Origin: Bin127 sp965203505
Lineage (GTDB): Bacteria; Chloroflexota; Dehalococcoidia; Lucifugimonadales; Lucifugimonadaceae
Direction of reading: 5' to 3'
Length of the DNA stretch: 64,000 nucleotides
Assembly (NCBI GenBank): GCA_965203505.1
Contig: OZ241880.1
Span: 868,001-932,000, forward strand
The notes beneath the pieces were generated by a model. It was not told where the DNA came from and ran no database searches. It saw only the letters and a list, made by a program, of their open reading frames with translations. This document shows positions 12,453-22,276 of this stretch, piece by piece (the first letter of the stretch is position 1; every line of letters starts with the position of its first letter). Position numbers and translations under genes: made by a program.

Positions 12453-15400
12453 GTGCCGCCAAGACCTTCGACGCTCACTCTTTGCGCCGTCGCCGCCGTC
12501 GCGTTGATCGTCGCGGCGCTGCTGGCGACGGCGCCCGGCGCGGCTCAGACGCAGAACGGCTCGGACCCGACAGCGACTCCCACGCCGACAGCGACTCCTA
12601 TCGATGACGATCCGATCCGCGGAGCCTCCGACCACGAGTGCGACGACGACCCCCAGCGAGCGGACTGCCCTCCGCCTCCGCCGTCCGGCCTGAGCCTCAC
12701 CAAGAGCGGCACGTCTCTAAGTCTGGATTACACCCGGAGCACGTGGCGCGGTAGCAACTTTCACTACTACCAGTTCGAACTCCAACGACGCACGAGCGGC
12801 AGCAGCGGGTCCTTCAGCAGCCATAAGACCGTCAACGACAGCCTTCCGCCCGTGAGTTTCGGCTCCGTGACCACGGGTTACGAGTACAAGGCGCGCGGCA
12901 AAAGATGCAAGACCTTCCGCCGCTCGGTCTGCGGAGACTGGTCATTGTTCACGTCCAGTGTGGAAGTGGTAGATCTGCCTCCTCCGCCGTCCGGACTCAA
13001 GTTGAAGCGCACCGGCGACGACATAGCAGTCACCTACACCCGCAGCACCTGGACCGGAAGCCGCTCGCACTACTACCGCTTCGAACTGCTGCGCTCGACC
13101 AGACTGGGCGGCCCGTACAGCTCGCACAAGACGATAAACGACTCCGTCTCCCCGGCGAACTTCAACAACCTCGACGGCGGATACTGGTACCGCGTGCGTG
13201 CCAAGCGTTGCAAAACATATTCCGGAACCGGATGCGGAGCATGGTCGTCTCTTTCATCGGCGACCTGGATATCCAGAACCGCCACCGCGACGTCCACACC
13301 CACGCCCACTCCTACGCCGACGCCGACGCCCACCCCGACCCCGATCCCGACGCCTCCTCCTCCAACCGATCTGGAGCTGGAGCGAAGCGGGGACGGCAGG
13401 CTGAGCGTCGACTACACCCGCAGCACATGGTCGCGCAGCCGCTCGCACTACTACCGCTTCGAACTGGAACGCTCGAGCTCCGAGAACGGGACCTACACGT
13501 TCCAGAAGACGGTCAAAGATTCATATCCCCCGGCGAGCTTCAGCGGTCTTCAGTCCAACTACTGGTACCGAGTCCAGGGCAAGCGCTGCACCACGTTCAG
13601 CGGCTCTGCCTGCAGCGGCTGGTCGGATTACTCGGATTCCGTGTATCTCCGGCCCCCGCCCACGGCTACCCCTACGCCTACACCCACGCACACCCCGACA
13701 TTCACACCTACACCCACGAACACGCCAACGCCGACGCCCACTCCTACTCCGATCCCTTCGCCCCCTCACCCGACCGGTCTGTCTCTGGAGCAGAGCGGCG
13801 ACGACAGTCTCAGTCTCAGCTACACCCGGAGCACGTGGAGCGAGAGCTCCTCGCACCACTACCGATTCGAACTGCAACGCTCGAACAGCCAGAACGGAAC
13901 CTACCGGAAGGTGGAAACGGTCAAGGACTCGGTCTCCCCGGCGAACTTCCGGGGGCTCGGCGCGCACTACTGGTACCAGGCGCGAGGGAGGCGATGCGCG
14001 ACCTCCGACGGCACGGGCTGCGGGGATTGGTCGCCGTACTCGGCCAAGGTCTGGCTCGTCCCACGACCCACGTCCACACCCACCCCGACATCGACTCCCA
14101 CGCCTACGCCTACGCCTACACCTACACCCACACCCACGGCCACACCCACTCCGACGCCTTCACCCACACCACTCCCTAACGCGACGGATACTCCCACGCC
14201 CACACCGACGCCGACTCCCACTCCCACCCCCGCGCCGAGGACTGAACCCCCTGCGCCGCCCGCGCCGACCAACCCCGCGCCGACAGTGTCGAGCATCTCA
14301 TTGGCTTCCGGATCGACGGACGACATCGTCGTCGAGTTCACGACGCCGAAGCCGGGCAGATACCAGATCAGCCTCCGCCACGCCAGAACCCAGAACGGCA
14401 GATACTCGGACCTCCCGATCAACGAGCAGGCCATCACCCAGCTCCCGTCGACCAAAAAATTCTCGGTCACCTTCAGCGACCTCACCCAGGGCCGGTACTA
14501 CAAGGCCCGCGTCAGGGTGTGCAGGCTACCCGCCGGCAGCCGCTGTGAGAGCTATAGCGACTGGTCCGACACCTTGCCGCTGACGGTCAAGCTAGCAACG
14601 CCTCAGAACATAGACGTGGAGCCACTACCGCTGCGGAAAGCCAGGATCATCTGGGACAAAGTGCCGGGTGCCAACAGGTATACGATCACGGCAACAGGAA
14701 GGGCGGTTCGCGGTGTCGCTGCGGTCGCCACCACCTCGGACATCTCCAAAACGTACTACGACATAGCTCTTGACGATCACCTCACCAACAGCTTCAACAA
14801 CGACTTCAGCGTCAAGGCATTGAACACCGGCAACAACATCTACACGGACAGCGATTACAGCACCGCGGTGCGGATAGTCGACAGCCCGATCCTTAGCGTA
14901 AACGGGGCAACTCCAAAGACCGATACAACTGGGCGCGCAGAAATCAAGTGGAAGCGAGCATCGAATTCACTGAAATACTCTATTAGATACCGTAAATTCA
15001 AAGGAAAACACTACACGCACAATCCGAAACGTAATCGGAGAGTATATTGGATGCCAAATAGCTTTGAGGCTGTCCAAACTGCTTTCCCTACAGGATTGAC
15101 ATCTCATACGTTACTCAATTTGGAACTTGGGGAATTATATGCGATCCAAGTCAGTTACGAGCAACAGGGCATCAAAATCTTTGCGGCTACCGATCGATAT
15201 GTATGGCCATCGTCGGAGTTACCGGCGCGAGGCAAGCGAGTAGCGACCTATCCATTTTTTGGGCACTGGACGAACAAAGAGTTTAGATACCGCATCTGCG
15301 ACGAGACTTTTCCGTCGGCGGATCGTACTGCTTGGGTCAAACTAATCGAATACGCTTTCGAGCAGTGGGAAACCGCAACAAATGAATTAATAAGTGTGTC

Positions 15401-16091
15401 TCGGGACTCGGTGGCATGTTTGGCTGCCTCTGGGTCTCGACCAATGTCAATGCTTATAAAACCCGCCGTCAACGTCAACGAAGTGTACATGGTAGATGAT
15501 GTTGCTTTGGGCGGCATTGTTCGGAGATTCACGAAGTTCATTAACTCTGGAATTTTAGGACAATGCGTGTTTCATACTGTTGCCTGTACAATCTCGAATG
15601 CATACGGCAACCGAGAACAGGCATCCACTCTGTTATCGAATGCAACAACATCAACGAATGCTGTTGATATCCTTTTCGCCAAAAGCAAATTCAAGTACGT
15701 TCTTAGTGATACCGCGACTCATCATCATGAAGTTCGTGTGCCGGATGCCGTCAAGTTCAATCAATGCATGGCAAAACGGAGTGACGGAAGCTTTAAGAAT
15801 GATTCAATATATCAGTTCAAAAAGGACGGGAGAACGTATCAAACTGCGAACTACTATCCGTATATAACAGCGCTTCATGAAGCCGGTCACGCTCTTGGCA
15901 CTTCGGGATTTACCATACCAAATCTCCTTTCATCCCGGGCGCAATACGACAGGGCGCATCCGAGCATACCGGGCTCAATAATGAACTACAACACGCGCAT
16001 AGTCGAGGAGGCTCGATGGGAACCCGATTGTTCGCCCCATCCGTTCGATGTGTTAGCCATATACGCGCTGTACCAGTATCCGCTTCCATGA
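12453..16091 (+). CDS. Secreted modular protein: FnIII-like repeats, Thr-Pro linkers, C-terminal metalloprotease-like domain
   Basis: About 1212 residues from GTG 12453 (GAGAT 8 nt upstream); this start gives a clean signal peptide (residues 1 to about 31). Four near-identical modules of about 95 residues lie at roughly 77-172, 178-274, 304-400 and 440-536. Each has YTRSTW, an (S)HYYRFEL-type strand and a paired-Cys tail C-x7/8-C-G/S-x-W-S. Modules are separated by Pro-rich or (TP)n linkers, with a long linker after module 4. More diverged Fn3-like segments follow. The last 250 residues lose the GC-rich codon bias and end in a zincin-like domain: HEAGHALG (His about 1142), a later AHPSIP, a Met-turn-like SIMNY and a closing PFDVLAIYALYQ. 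I infer an exported zinc protease with adhesive stalks; substrate unknown. It overlaps the next gene. Confidence 0.85.
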   Translation: MPPRPSTLTLCAVAAVALIVAALLATAPGAAQTQNGSDPTATPTPTATPIDDDPIRGASDHECDDDPQRADCPPPPPSGLSLTKSGTSLSLDYTRSTWRGSNFHYYQFELQRRTSGSSGSFSSHKTVNDSLPPVSFGSVTTGYEYKARGKRCKTFRRSVCGDWSLFTSSVEVVDLPPPPSGLKLKRTGDDIAVTYTRSTWTGSRSHYYRFELLRSTRLGGPYSSHKTINDSVSPANFNNLDGGYWYRVRAKRCKTYSGTGCGAWSSLSSATWISRTATATSTPTPTPTPTPTPTPTPIPTPPPPTDLELERSGDGRLSVDYTRSTWSRSRSHYYRFELERSSSENGTYTFQKTVKDSYPPASFSGLQSNYWYRVQGKRCTTFSGSACSGWSDYSDSVYLRPPPTATPTPTPTHTPTFTPTPTNTPTPTPTPTPIPSPPHPTGLSLEQSGDDSLSLSYTRSTWSESSSHHYRFELQRSNSQNGTYRKVETVKDSVSPANFRGLGAHYWYQARGRRCATSDGTGCGDWSPYSAKVWLVPRPTSTPTPTSTPTPTPTPTPTPTPTATPTPTPSPTPLPNATDTPTPTPTPTPTPTPAPRTEPPAPPAPTNPAPTVSSISLASGSTDDIVVEFTTPKPGRYQISLRHARTQNGRYSDLPINEQAITQLPSTKKFSVTFSDLTQGRYYKARVRVCRLPAGSRCESYSDWSDTLPLTVKLATPQNIDVEPLPLRKARIIWDKVPGANRYTITATGRAVRGVAAVATTSDISKTYYDIALDDHLTNSFNNDFSVKALNTGNNIYTDSDYSTAVRIVDSPILSVNGATPKTDTTGRAEIKWKRASNSLKYSIRYRKFKGKHYTHNPKRNRRVYWMPNSFEAVQTAFPTGLTSHTLLNLELGELYAIQVSYEQQGIKIFAATDRYVWPSSELPARGKRVATYPFFGHWTNKEFRYRICDETFPSADRTAWVKLIEYAFEQWETATNELISVSRDSVACLAASGSRPMSMLIKPAVNVNEVYMVDDVALGGIVRRFTKFINSGILGQCVFHTVACTISNAYGNREQASTLLSNATTSTNAVDILFAKSKFKYVLSDTATHHHEVRVPDAVKFNQCMAKRSDGSFKNDSIYQFKKDGRTYQTANYYPYITALHEAGHALGTSGFTIPNLLSSRAQYDRAHPSIPGSIMNYNTRIVEEARWEPDCSPHPFDVLAIYALYQYPLP

Positions 16092-16639
16092 TGATCGCGA
16101 TGAAACCCGTACCCAACAAGGTTATCGCGCTGATCGCTTTGATTGCGTGTTTCCTATCGATCGCAGGTCCCTGCAACGGGCGGGGAGAGCCTGTCGAAGT
16201 CACCGTGCGCCCTGCGGGATTCTCTCTGCCGCCCCCGACCGAGTTGACGCTCATGGCGAGCGGAACGAATGATCTGCGTCTGGACTACGTGCGTAGTGAT
16301 TGGGTCGGACGTGCTTCGCATCACTATCGCTTCGAGCTCATTCAGGCGAACGAGCGACGTGGCACCTACCAGCATCACGAGACAATCAACGATTCCGAAT
16401 CTCCAGCCTATTTCCACCATCTGTCGACCGGCTACTGGTACCGCGCCCGGGGACAGCGATGCACGACTTACAAGGGGACGCTGTGCGGGGGCTGGTCCGA
16501 CTACTCGGTGCCCGTCAAGATGATGCCATTGCCGACCGGGTTGCGTGAAAATCTACCCGCGAGCGGACCGCATACCGAAATCGGCGAACAGTCGTTCGGA
16601 TATACCGCAGGAAGGTTGAAAAAGACGGACGTTGGATAA
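16088..16639 (+). CDS. Small secreted protein with one copy of the YTRSTW-type repeat module
   Basis: 183 residues starting at the ATG that overlaps the upstream stop (ATGATG), so translation is probably coupled; ATG 16100 is an alternative. The N-terminus is a signal peptide (VIALIALIACFLSIAG). The mature part is essentially one copy of the module found four times upstream: LRLDYVRSDW, SHHYRFEL, GYWYRARGQRC and C-GGWSDYS. No enzymatic domain follows, only a 30-residue tail. It may be a soluble partner or competitor of the large neighbour; this is inference from the shared module and operon position. Confidence 0.75.
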   Translation: MMIAMKPVPNKVIALIALIACFLSIAGPCNGRGEPVEVTVRPAGFSLPPPTELTLMASGTNDLRLDYVRSDWVGRASHHYRFELIQANERRGTYQHHETINDSESPAYFHHLSTGYWYRARGQRCTTYKGTLCGGWSDYSVPVKMMPLPTGLRENLPASGPHTEIGEQSFGYTAGRLKKTDVG

Positions 16640-18161
16640 GACCAAACAGACATCAATCGTTTCTTCACTCTTCTGGATGTTGTGTTTCATCTTGTGGTTG
16701 ACCATCGCATGCACTTCGGAGTTCGATGAAGCTTCTCCTCTGGTCTTCATTGAAGAGCGTGTAATGCGAACATCCGCGCCGTGTCACAACGCGAACGCTC
16801 AGGCAGTTTGGTGCGAGCCGCGCGACGTTTCGGATCTCAGCTTGCTTCATCCCCGGATCGAAGGTGCGATGTTCGATTACGATGTCCCGGACACCGAAGA
16901 CCTGCTGGAAAATGGCCTGCACGTTGCTGGTGCTTCTCCGACGCACATCGCTTTCCGCGGTTTGGCCCGGGACGGCAGCGTGCGCTGCGCCTGGCACGGT
17001 GTGGCCCGCACGCTGACCCAGCGGGACGGGGCGATCCGATATTGGCTGGAGATTGCTGAGGACGAGGAACTGCCGTCGGCACCACAGCTGGAGGCCACCT
17101 TCACGGCCTACATCGATCAGATGGATCCGCTGATCCGTCCCGACATGCGTGCGAACTTCCTCTCACTCGCGCGTGGCGGCGCATCATCGGACGCGCAGTT
17201 CCTGGCGTGCTACGTCGACTACGACGCGCACGAGTACATCTTGGGAAGCGGTCCGAGCATGGTGACGGTGGCGTACGACGACCTGGCGGAGGTCAGATCG
17301 TACGATCTCTACCGCAAGTCTCACGCCGCGGGCTGGTTCGGGAACGAGACGCTGATGAGCGCGAAGGAGTACTCAGAGGCGAACGCGGACACAGTCTCGG
17401 ACGCTGAGGATGTTTTCGAAGATGCGGTCGAGGGTCGTGAGAGCGTGGTGTTTCTTGCTCCGATGGGGGCGCACAACGCGATCGCGATCGAGGCGTGGCA
17501 GGCGGTGGCGCAGTGGGACCTGCAATCGTCAGACGGCGCAGTGAACGCGGTGCGCTACGGCACCGACGAGTTCGATCCCGAGCATACGCAGCCGCTGTCG
17601 TCGCTCAAGAGCCGGATCAAGAGCGCAGCGTCGAGCGACGCCTTCGCCGGCAAGCGGATATCGAGCATCACAGGGCTTGAGGGGTACTACCGTGAGATCG
17701 GCGCATACAGTCACATCGGCCCATTCGGCGTGGTGGTGGGGGCCGACGGACCACCATTGTTCACTCCGTCGCAACCTCCGCCCCCGCACAGTCAGACCGG
17801 CTCACCCACACCTACGCCTACCGCGACGGCCACTCCAACTCCCACTCCTACACCGACTGAGACTCCCACTCTAACCGCCACTCCTACACCGACTGAGACT
17901 CCCACTCTAACCGCCACTCCTACACCAACTCATACCCCTACACCGACCGAGACTCCGACTCCAAGCGCAACTCCTACATCGACTCATAGTCCCACCCCGA
18001 CCGAGACACCCACTCCAACGCCTACACCAACAGAGACTGCCACTCCAACCGCCACCCCTACACCGACTAATACTCCAACACCTACACCAACTGAGACTCC
18101 GACTCCAACCGCAACTCCTACGCCGACTCATACACCCACTGCACCGCCGCCCGACGGTTAG
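16632..18161 (+). CDS. Putative lipoprotein with C-terminal Thr-Pro-Glu repeat tail
   Basis: 509 residues from TTG 16632, overlapping the preceding gene by 8 bp, third gene of the secreted-protein operon. A hydrophobic N-terminus (LFWMLCFILWLTIAC) ends in a lipobox-like Cys. Residues 30-375 form a domain I do not recognise, rich in Asp/Glu with four scattered cysteines. From about residue 388 to the end the protein is TPTPTET/TPTATPTPTH repeats, encoded by degenerate 12-24-bp DNA repeats; the tail ends without a membrane anchor or sorting signal. The tail may be glycosylated or bind the envelope. Function unknown. Confidence 0.7.
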   Translation: MDKTKQTSIVSSLFWMLCFILWLTIACTSEFDEASPLVFIEERVMRTSAPCHNANAQAVWCEPRDVSDLSLLHPRIEGAMFDYDVPDTEDLLENGLHVAGASPTHIAFRGLARDGSVRCAWHGVARTLTQRDGAIRYWLEIAEDEELPSAPQLEATFTAYIDQMDPLIRPDMRANFLSLARGGASSDAQFLACYVDYDAHEYILGSGPSMVTVAYDDLAEVRSYDLYRKSHAAGWFGNETLMSAKEYSEANADTVSDAEDVFEDAVEGRESVVFLAPMGAHNAIAIEAWQAVAQWDLQSSDGAVNAVRYGTDEFDPEHTQPLSSLKSRIKSAASSDAFAGKRISSITGLEGYYREIGAYSHIGPFGVVVGADGPPLFTPSQPPPPHSQTGSPTPTPTATATPTPTPTPTETPTLTATPTPTETPTLTATPTPTHTPTPTETPTPSATPTSTHSPTPTETPTPTPTPTETATPTATPTPTNTPTPTPTETPTPTATPTPTHTPTAPPPDG

Positions 18162-18337
18162 GGCGGTCATAGCGCGGCTTTTGGGATAGTTGTGCAAATA
18201 CTATGATTCCCGGAAAACCTGCGTCATCCCCGCGCATGCGGAAATGACAACAGTTGTGTGCAGGTTCCGCGTGTTCAACTTCTCGATTGCGCGGATTACG
18301 TTGCTATCATTTCCAACGTCACCAAACGTTCGCTGAA

Positions 18338-20089
18338 ATGTCATCTGAAAATCCAATAGACCCCATCCGCTTCGAGGTCATCCGTAACGCCTTGGTGGAG
18401 GCGACGGAGGAGATGGCTTCGGCGTTGCGGCGGAGTGCGTATTCGACGAATATCAAGACGCGGCATGATTTTTCGTGCGCCATTTTCGATCTGAAGTTGA
18501 GGACGGTGGCGCAGTCGTTCAGCCAGCCGAACCATCTCGGGTCATTGGTGGAGACGATACCTAGGGCGCTGACCAACTACGGGATCGAGAATGTGAACGA
18601 GGGTGACGGGATATTGGTGAATATGCCGTATACCGGCGGCGTGCATCTGAACGACATCACTCTGATTTCGCCGGTCTACTACGACGGATCGCCCGTAGGT
18701 TACGTAGCGAGTCTTGCACATCATGTCGATGTCGGCGGCGGTGCTCCGGCTAGCATCGGCGCTTTTCGGGAGATATTCCAAGAGGGGATAATCATTCCAG
18801 GAGTGAAGCTGGTTAGCGGAGGAGAGATCAATCGGGATGTGTTCGATTTAGTGCTTGCGCAGGTTCGGGCGAAGCGTGAGACGGCTGGTGATTTCCGAGC
18901 TCAGATCGCGTCCAACAACACCGGCATCCGTCGTATGACCGCGCTCTTGGATCGGATCGGCAGGGAAACCGTCGAGAGGTACATCGACGAGTTGATCGAG
19001 TACACCGATCGGCGTACGAGGTCGGAACTGGCGAAGCTGCCCAAAGGGGTGTTCGAAGCCGAAGGGTGCATGGACAGCGACGGGTATTCCGACGAACCGG
19101 TGAAGCTCCAAGTGAAGATCGTGGCGGATGATGACGGGATGTTGTTCGACTTCACCGGGACCGACGCGCAACGTCCCGCGCCGGTTAACTCGACGTATGC
19201 CCAAACGCATTCTGGTGTGGCATTCGTGCTGAAGTGTTTGATCGATCCCGATGTTCCGGTGAATGCCGGTTTCTACCGAAATGTGCGGATGATCGCGCCG
19301 GAAGGGACGGTCGTGAACGCTACCGAGCCTTTTCCAGTGGTTGGCGGATGGGAGACGCAGCTTCGTCTCACGGAGGTGATATTCAAGGCATTGGCGGAAG
19401 CGATGCCAGAACGTATTCCGGCTGGTACGGAAGGGATGATCTGCCACTCGGGTTTTGGCGGAGTCGATCCGTATAGGAAAGAGACTTACTGCTTCCTTGA
19501 GACGATAGCCGGCGGTTTCGGCGGCAGGGCGACCAAGGATGGTCCAGACGCGGTGCAGCCACACGGCAAGAACACAGCCAATGCTCCGATAGAGGAAACC
19601 GAACTCAACTATCCAGTGCGGATCATTCGCTACGAATTGGTCGATGATTCGGAAGGGCCGGGTAAGCATCGAGGCGGTTTGGGGTTGCGGCGGGATTACC
19701 TATTTCCTGACCACGAAGCATCTTTCACGATATTGGCCGACCGCGAAAAATGGGGTCCGCACGGTTTGTTTGGCGGTATGCCCGGCGAACGAGCGCATTA
19801 CGTCCTCAATCCGGATTCGAAAGCCGAGGAACTGGGTTCGAAGGTCACGGTTCAACTCGAGGCGAACGATGTCGTGAGTTATCGCACTTGTGGTGGTGGC
19901 GGTTACGGCCTCCCAGAGGAACGCGACCCTGAAGCAGTCCTAGGCGATGTCCGCGATGGACGTGTGAGCGAAGAGAGGGCGAGATCGATCTACCGCGTGG
20001 CTGTCGATACCGATAACTGGAACATAAACGCCGAAGAGACTCGTCGCCTGCGATCCGCTTCATCACTCGAACAGAGCGCCGAGCAGTGA
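18338..20089 (+). CDS. hyuB: Hydantoinase B / 5-oxoprolinase family beta subunit
   Basis: 583-residue HyuB-type subunit that works with HyuA in ATP-dependent cleavage of hydantoins, 5-oxoproline or related amides, or in acetophenone-type carboxylation. Family markers are DPIRFEVIRNALVEATEEMASALRRSAYSTNI (start), FSCAIFD, GGVHLNDI, LAHHVDVGG and the C-terminal GPGKHRGGLGLRRDY and CGGGGYGLPEERDPE. ATG 18338 starts exactly at the conserved N-terminus; 28 further upstream codons are open but unlike the family. The stop overlaps the GTG start of hyuA by 4 bp. Exact substrate cannot be assigned. Confidence 0.93.
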   Translation: MSSENPIDPIRFEVIRNALVEATEEMASALRRSAYSTNIKTRHDFSCAIFDLKLRTVAQSFSQPNHLGSLVETIPRALTNYGIENVNEGDGILVNMPYTGGVHLNDITLISPVYYDGSPVGYVASLAHHVDVGGGAPASIGAFREIFQEGIIIPGVKLVSGGEINRDVFDLVLAQVRAKRETAGDFRAQIASNNTGIRRMTALLDRIGRETVERYIDELIEYTDRRTRSELAKLPKGVFEAEGCMDSDGYSDEPVKLQVKIVADDDGMLFDFTGTDAQRPAPVNSTYAQTHSGVAFVLKCLIDPDVPVNAGFYRNVRMIAPEGTVVNATEPFPVVGGWETQLRLTEVIFKALAEAMPERIPAGTEGMICHSGFGGVDPYRKETYCFLETIAGGFGGRATKDGPDAVQPHGKNTANAPIEETELNYPVRIIRYELVDDSEGPGKHRGGLGLRRDYLFPDHEASFTILADREKWGPHGLFGGMPGERAHYVLNPDSKAEELGSKVTVQLEANDVVSYRTCGGGGYGLPEERDPEAVLGDVRDGRVSEERARSIYRVAVDTDNWNINAEETRRLRSASSLEQSAEQ

Positions 20090-22185
20090 CCGATCAGTTT
20101 CGCCTCGGCGTTGACATCGGTGGGACCTTTACCGACGCCATTTTGCTGAACGAGTCGACCGGCGAGCTCCAGACCGGCAAGGTTCCATCCACTCCGAGCG
20201 ATCCGTCCGTCGGTTTTCTCAACGTGGTGGATCGAATGCTCGAGGATGCTTCCGTAAAGCCGGAAACGGTTCGGTACGTCGTCCACGGCACCACGGTCGC
20301 GACGAATGCGATCATCGAAGGAAACCTAGCGAAGACAGCGTTCATCACAACGTATGGGTTCCGAGATTTGTTGGAGATACAGACGGGGATACGTCCCGTC
20401 CTTTACGATCTCCAGTTCGAGAAGATCAAGCCGCTGGTTCCGCGCTATCTCTGTTTCGGAGTACCCGAACGTCTCGATTTCAGGGGCGATGTGCTTGAGC
20501 CGCTCGATGAAGATGCAGTCTACGGCGTCGTCCAGCAATTGGCTCGGGAAGGCGTCGAGTCGATTGCGGTGTGTCTGCTGCATTCGTACATCAATCCCGA
20601 ACACGAGCAACGGATCGGCGAGATTCTCAAGAACGAACTACCGTCAACGCTGTTTTCGCTGTCCTCAGATGTCGCGCCGGAGTTTCGAGAGTACTTCCGC
20701 GCAAGTACCACGGTCATCAACGCCGCGATCCGACCGGTCGTGTCGAGATATCTGGAGAACATCCAATCGCGCGTGCGCGGTACGGGTGTTACGGGCGAGT
20801 TGCTGGTGATGCAGAGCAGCGGTGGCGTTCTGACGTTCGAGGCGGCGATCGACAGACCGGTTTTCATGGTCGAATCCGGACCCGCCGCCGGGGTGATCGC
20901 GGCGAGCAATCTAGGAAACACGCTCGGTCACAAAAACGTGATTTCGTTCGACATGGGCGGCACCACGGCAAAGGCAGGTTTGATCGAGAACGGGACGCCG
21001 CGGGTGACCAAGGAATATGAGGTTGGCGGGACGGCGGCTACGACAGAACATGGTGCGCGAGGTGCGGGGTATCCGATCCGAACACCCGTGATCGATCTCG
21101 TCGAAATTGGGGCCGGCGGCGGCTCGATCGCTTGGATCGATTCTGGAGGCATACTGCGCGTCGGTCCGCGCAGTGCCGGTGCCGATCCGGGACCCGTGTG
21201 TTACGGACTGGGTGGTACCGAGCCGACCATTACTGACGCCAACTTGGTCTTGGGACGGATATCGCCCGACTATTTCCTCGGCGGAGAGATGGGTTTGGAC
21301 GTGGAAGCGGCGCGGACGGCCATTCGAGAACGTTGCGCTGATCCGCTCAACATGGCGGTTGAAGACGTCGCGTTGGGCATCGTCGAGATCGCCAACAACG
21401 CGATGGTGGGGGCGTTGCGGCAAGTTTCGATTCAACGAGGTTACGATCCTAGGGATTTCCTTCTTGTTGCGTTTGGCGGCGCAGGACCTGTCCACGCCAA
21501 TCGTTTGGCTGCCGAGTTGGAGATGCCTTCGGTGCTGATTCCGACGAGCCCCGGCACGACATCTGCGATGGGGCTGTTGGTGACGGACATCAAGCACGAC
21601 TACTCGATGGCTCTGATTGAGCGTGCCGATCAGTTGGACCTGCGAATGGTCGAATCTCAATTTGCGCGGATGAAGTCTGAAGGTGAAGCGGCGCTAGCGA
21701 GTGAAGATGTGGCGTCGGAAAGCATGAGATTCGTTTATCAGGCTGACACCCGATACGTGGGTCAGAGCTACGAACTGACCATTACGCTGCCAGAGGGCGG
21801 GTTGAAGTCGGACCAATTACCGGGCGTGTTGGAACAATTCCACAACGAACACGAGCGTGCCTATGGCTTCAAGGCGGATGACGAGCCGGTGGAATTCGTC
21901 GCTCTGCGCCTAAGCGCGATTGGCGTGATCGCGAAACCAAAGGTGCCGGAGATTGATGCGGGTGGCGGAGACGCGGCGAGCGCGGTTAAGGGGACGCGGC
22001 TGGTTTATTTCGCCGAAAGTGATGGGTATGTTGACTGCCCGGTATACGACCGGTATCGGTTAAAGTCGGGCGATGAGGTAGAGGGCCCAGCGATTGTGGA
22101 GGAGGAGGATTCGACAGTTGTGGTGCATCCGGGATGGCGAGCGGAGGTTGACGAGTTTGGGAATCTGTTTTTGCGACGCGCTTAA
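20086..22185 (+). CDS. hyuA: Hydantoinase A / 5-oxoprolinase family alpha subunit
   Basis: 699-residue ATP-dependent partner of HyuB. The ASKHA-like ATP-binding motifs are RLGVDIGGTFTDA at residues 6-18, VVHGTTVATNAI near 66 and ISFDMGGTTAKAG near 285. The middle has the typical AGGGSIAW and PGPVCYGLGG segments, and the C-terminal domain contains YVGQSYELTI. Start is GTG 20086, overlapping hyuB, so the two subunits are translationally coupled. Length matches the short separate alpha subunits rather than the fused 1280-residue oxoprolinase. Confidence 0.94.
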   Translation: MTDQFRLGVDIGGTFTDAILLNESTGELQTGKVPSTPSDPSVGFLNVVDRMLEDASVKPETVRYVVHGTTVATNAIIEGNLAKTAFITTYGFRDLLEIQTGIRPVLYDLQFEKIKPLVPRYLCFGVPERLDFRGDVLEPLDEDAVYGVVQQLAREGVESIAVCLLHSYINPEHEQRIGEILKNELPSTLFSLSSDVAPEFREYFRASTTVINAAIRPVVSRYLENIQSRVRGTGVTGELLVMQSSGGVLTFEAAIDRPVFMVESGPAAGVIAASNLGNTLGHKNVISFDMGGTTAKAGLIENGTPRVTKEYEVGGTAATTEHGARGAGYPIRTPVIDLVEIGAGGGSIAWIDSGGILRVGPRSAGADPGPVCYGLGGTEPTITDANLVLGRISPDYFLGGEMGLDVEAARTAIRERCADPLNMAVEDVALGIVEIANNAMVGALRQVSIQRGYDPRDFLLVAFGGAGPVHANRLAAELEMPSVLIPTSPGTTSAMGLLVTDIKHDYSMALIERADQLDLRMVESQFARMKSEGEAALASEDVASESMRFVYQADTRYVGQSYELTITLPEGGLKSDQLPGVLEQFHNEHERAYGFKADDEPVEFVALRLSAIGVIAKPKVPEIDAGGGDAASAVKGTRLVYFAESDGYVDCPVYDRYRLKSGDEVEGPAIVEEEDSTVVVHPGWRAEVDEFGNLFLRRA

Positions 22186-22276
22186 GCAGGTGCCGAATTT
22201 GCAAGCAGGTTGAGAAGGCGGCCAAGTGCTGGCTCGGTCCGTCGCAGATGAGGTCAGCAAATACAATCCACTGGTG

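Noticed and set aside
17800..18160. CRISPR-like regular repeats
   Set aside because: The periodic sequence is in-frame Thr-Pro codon repetition without unique spacers; no cas genes are nearby.
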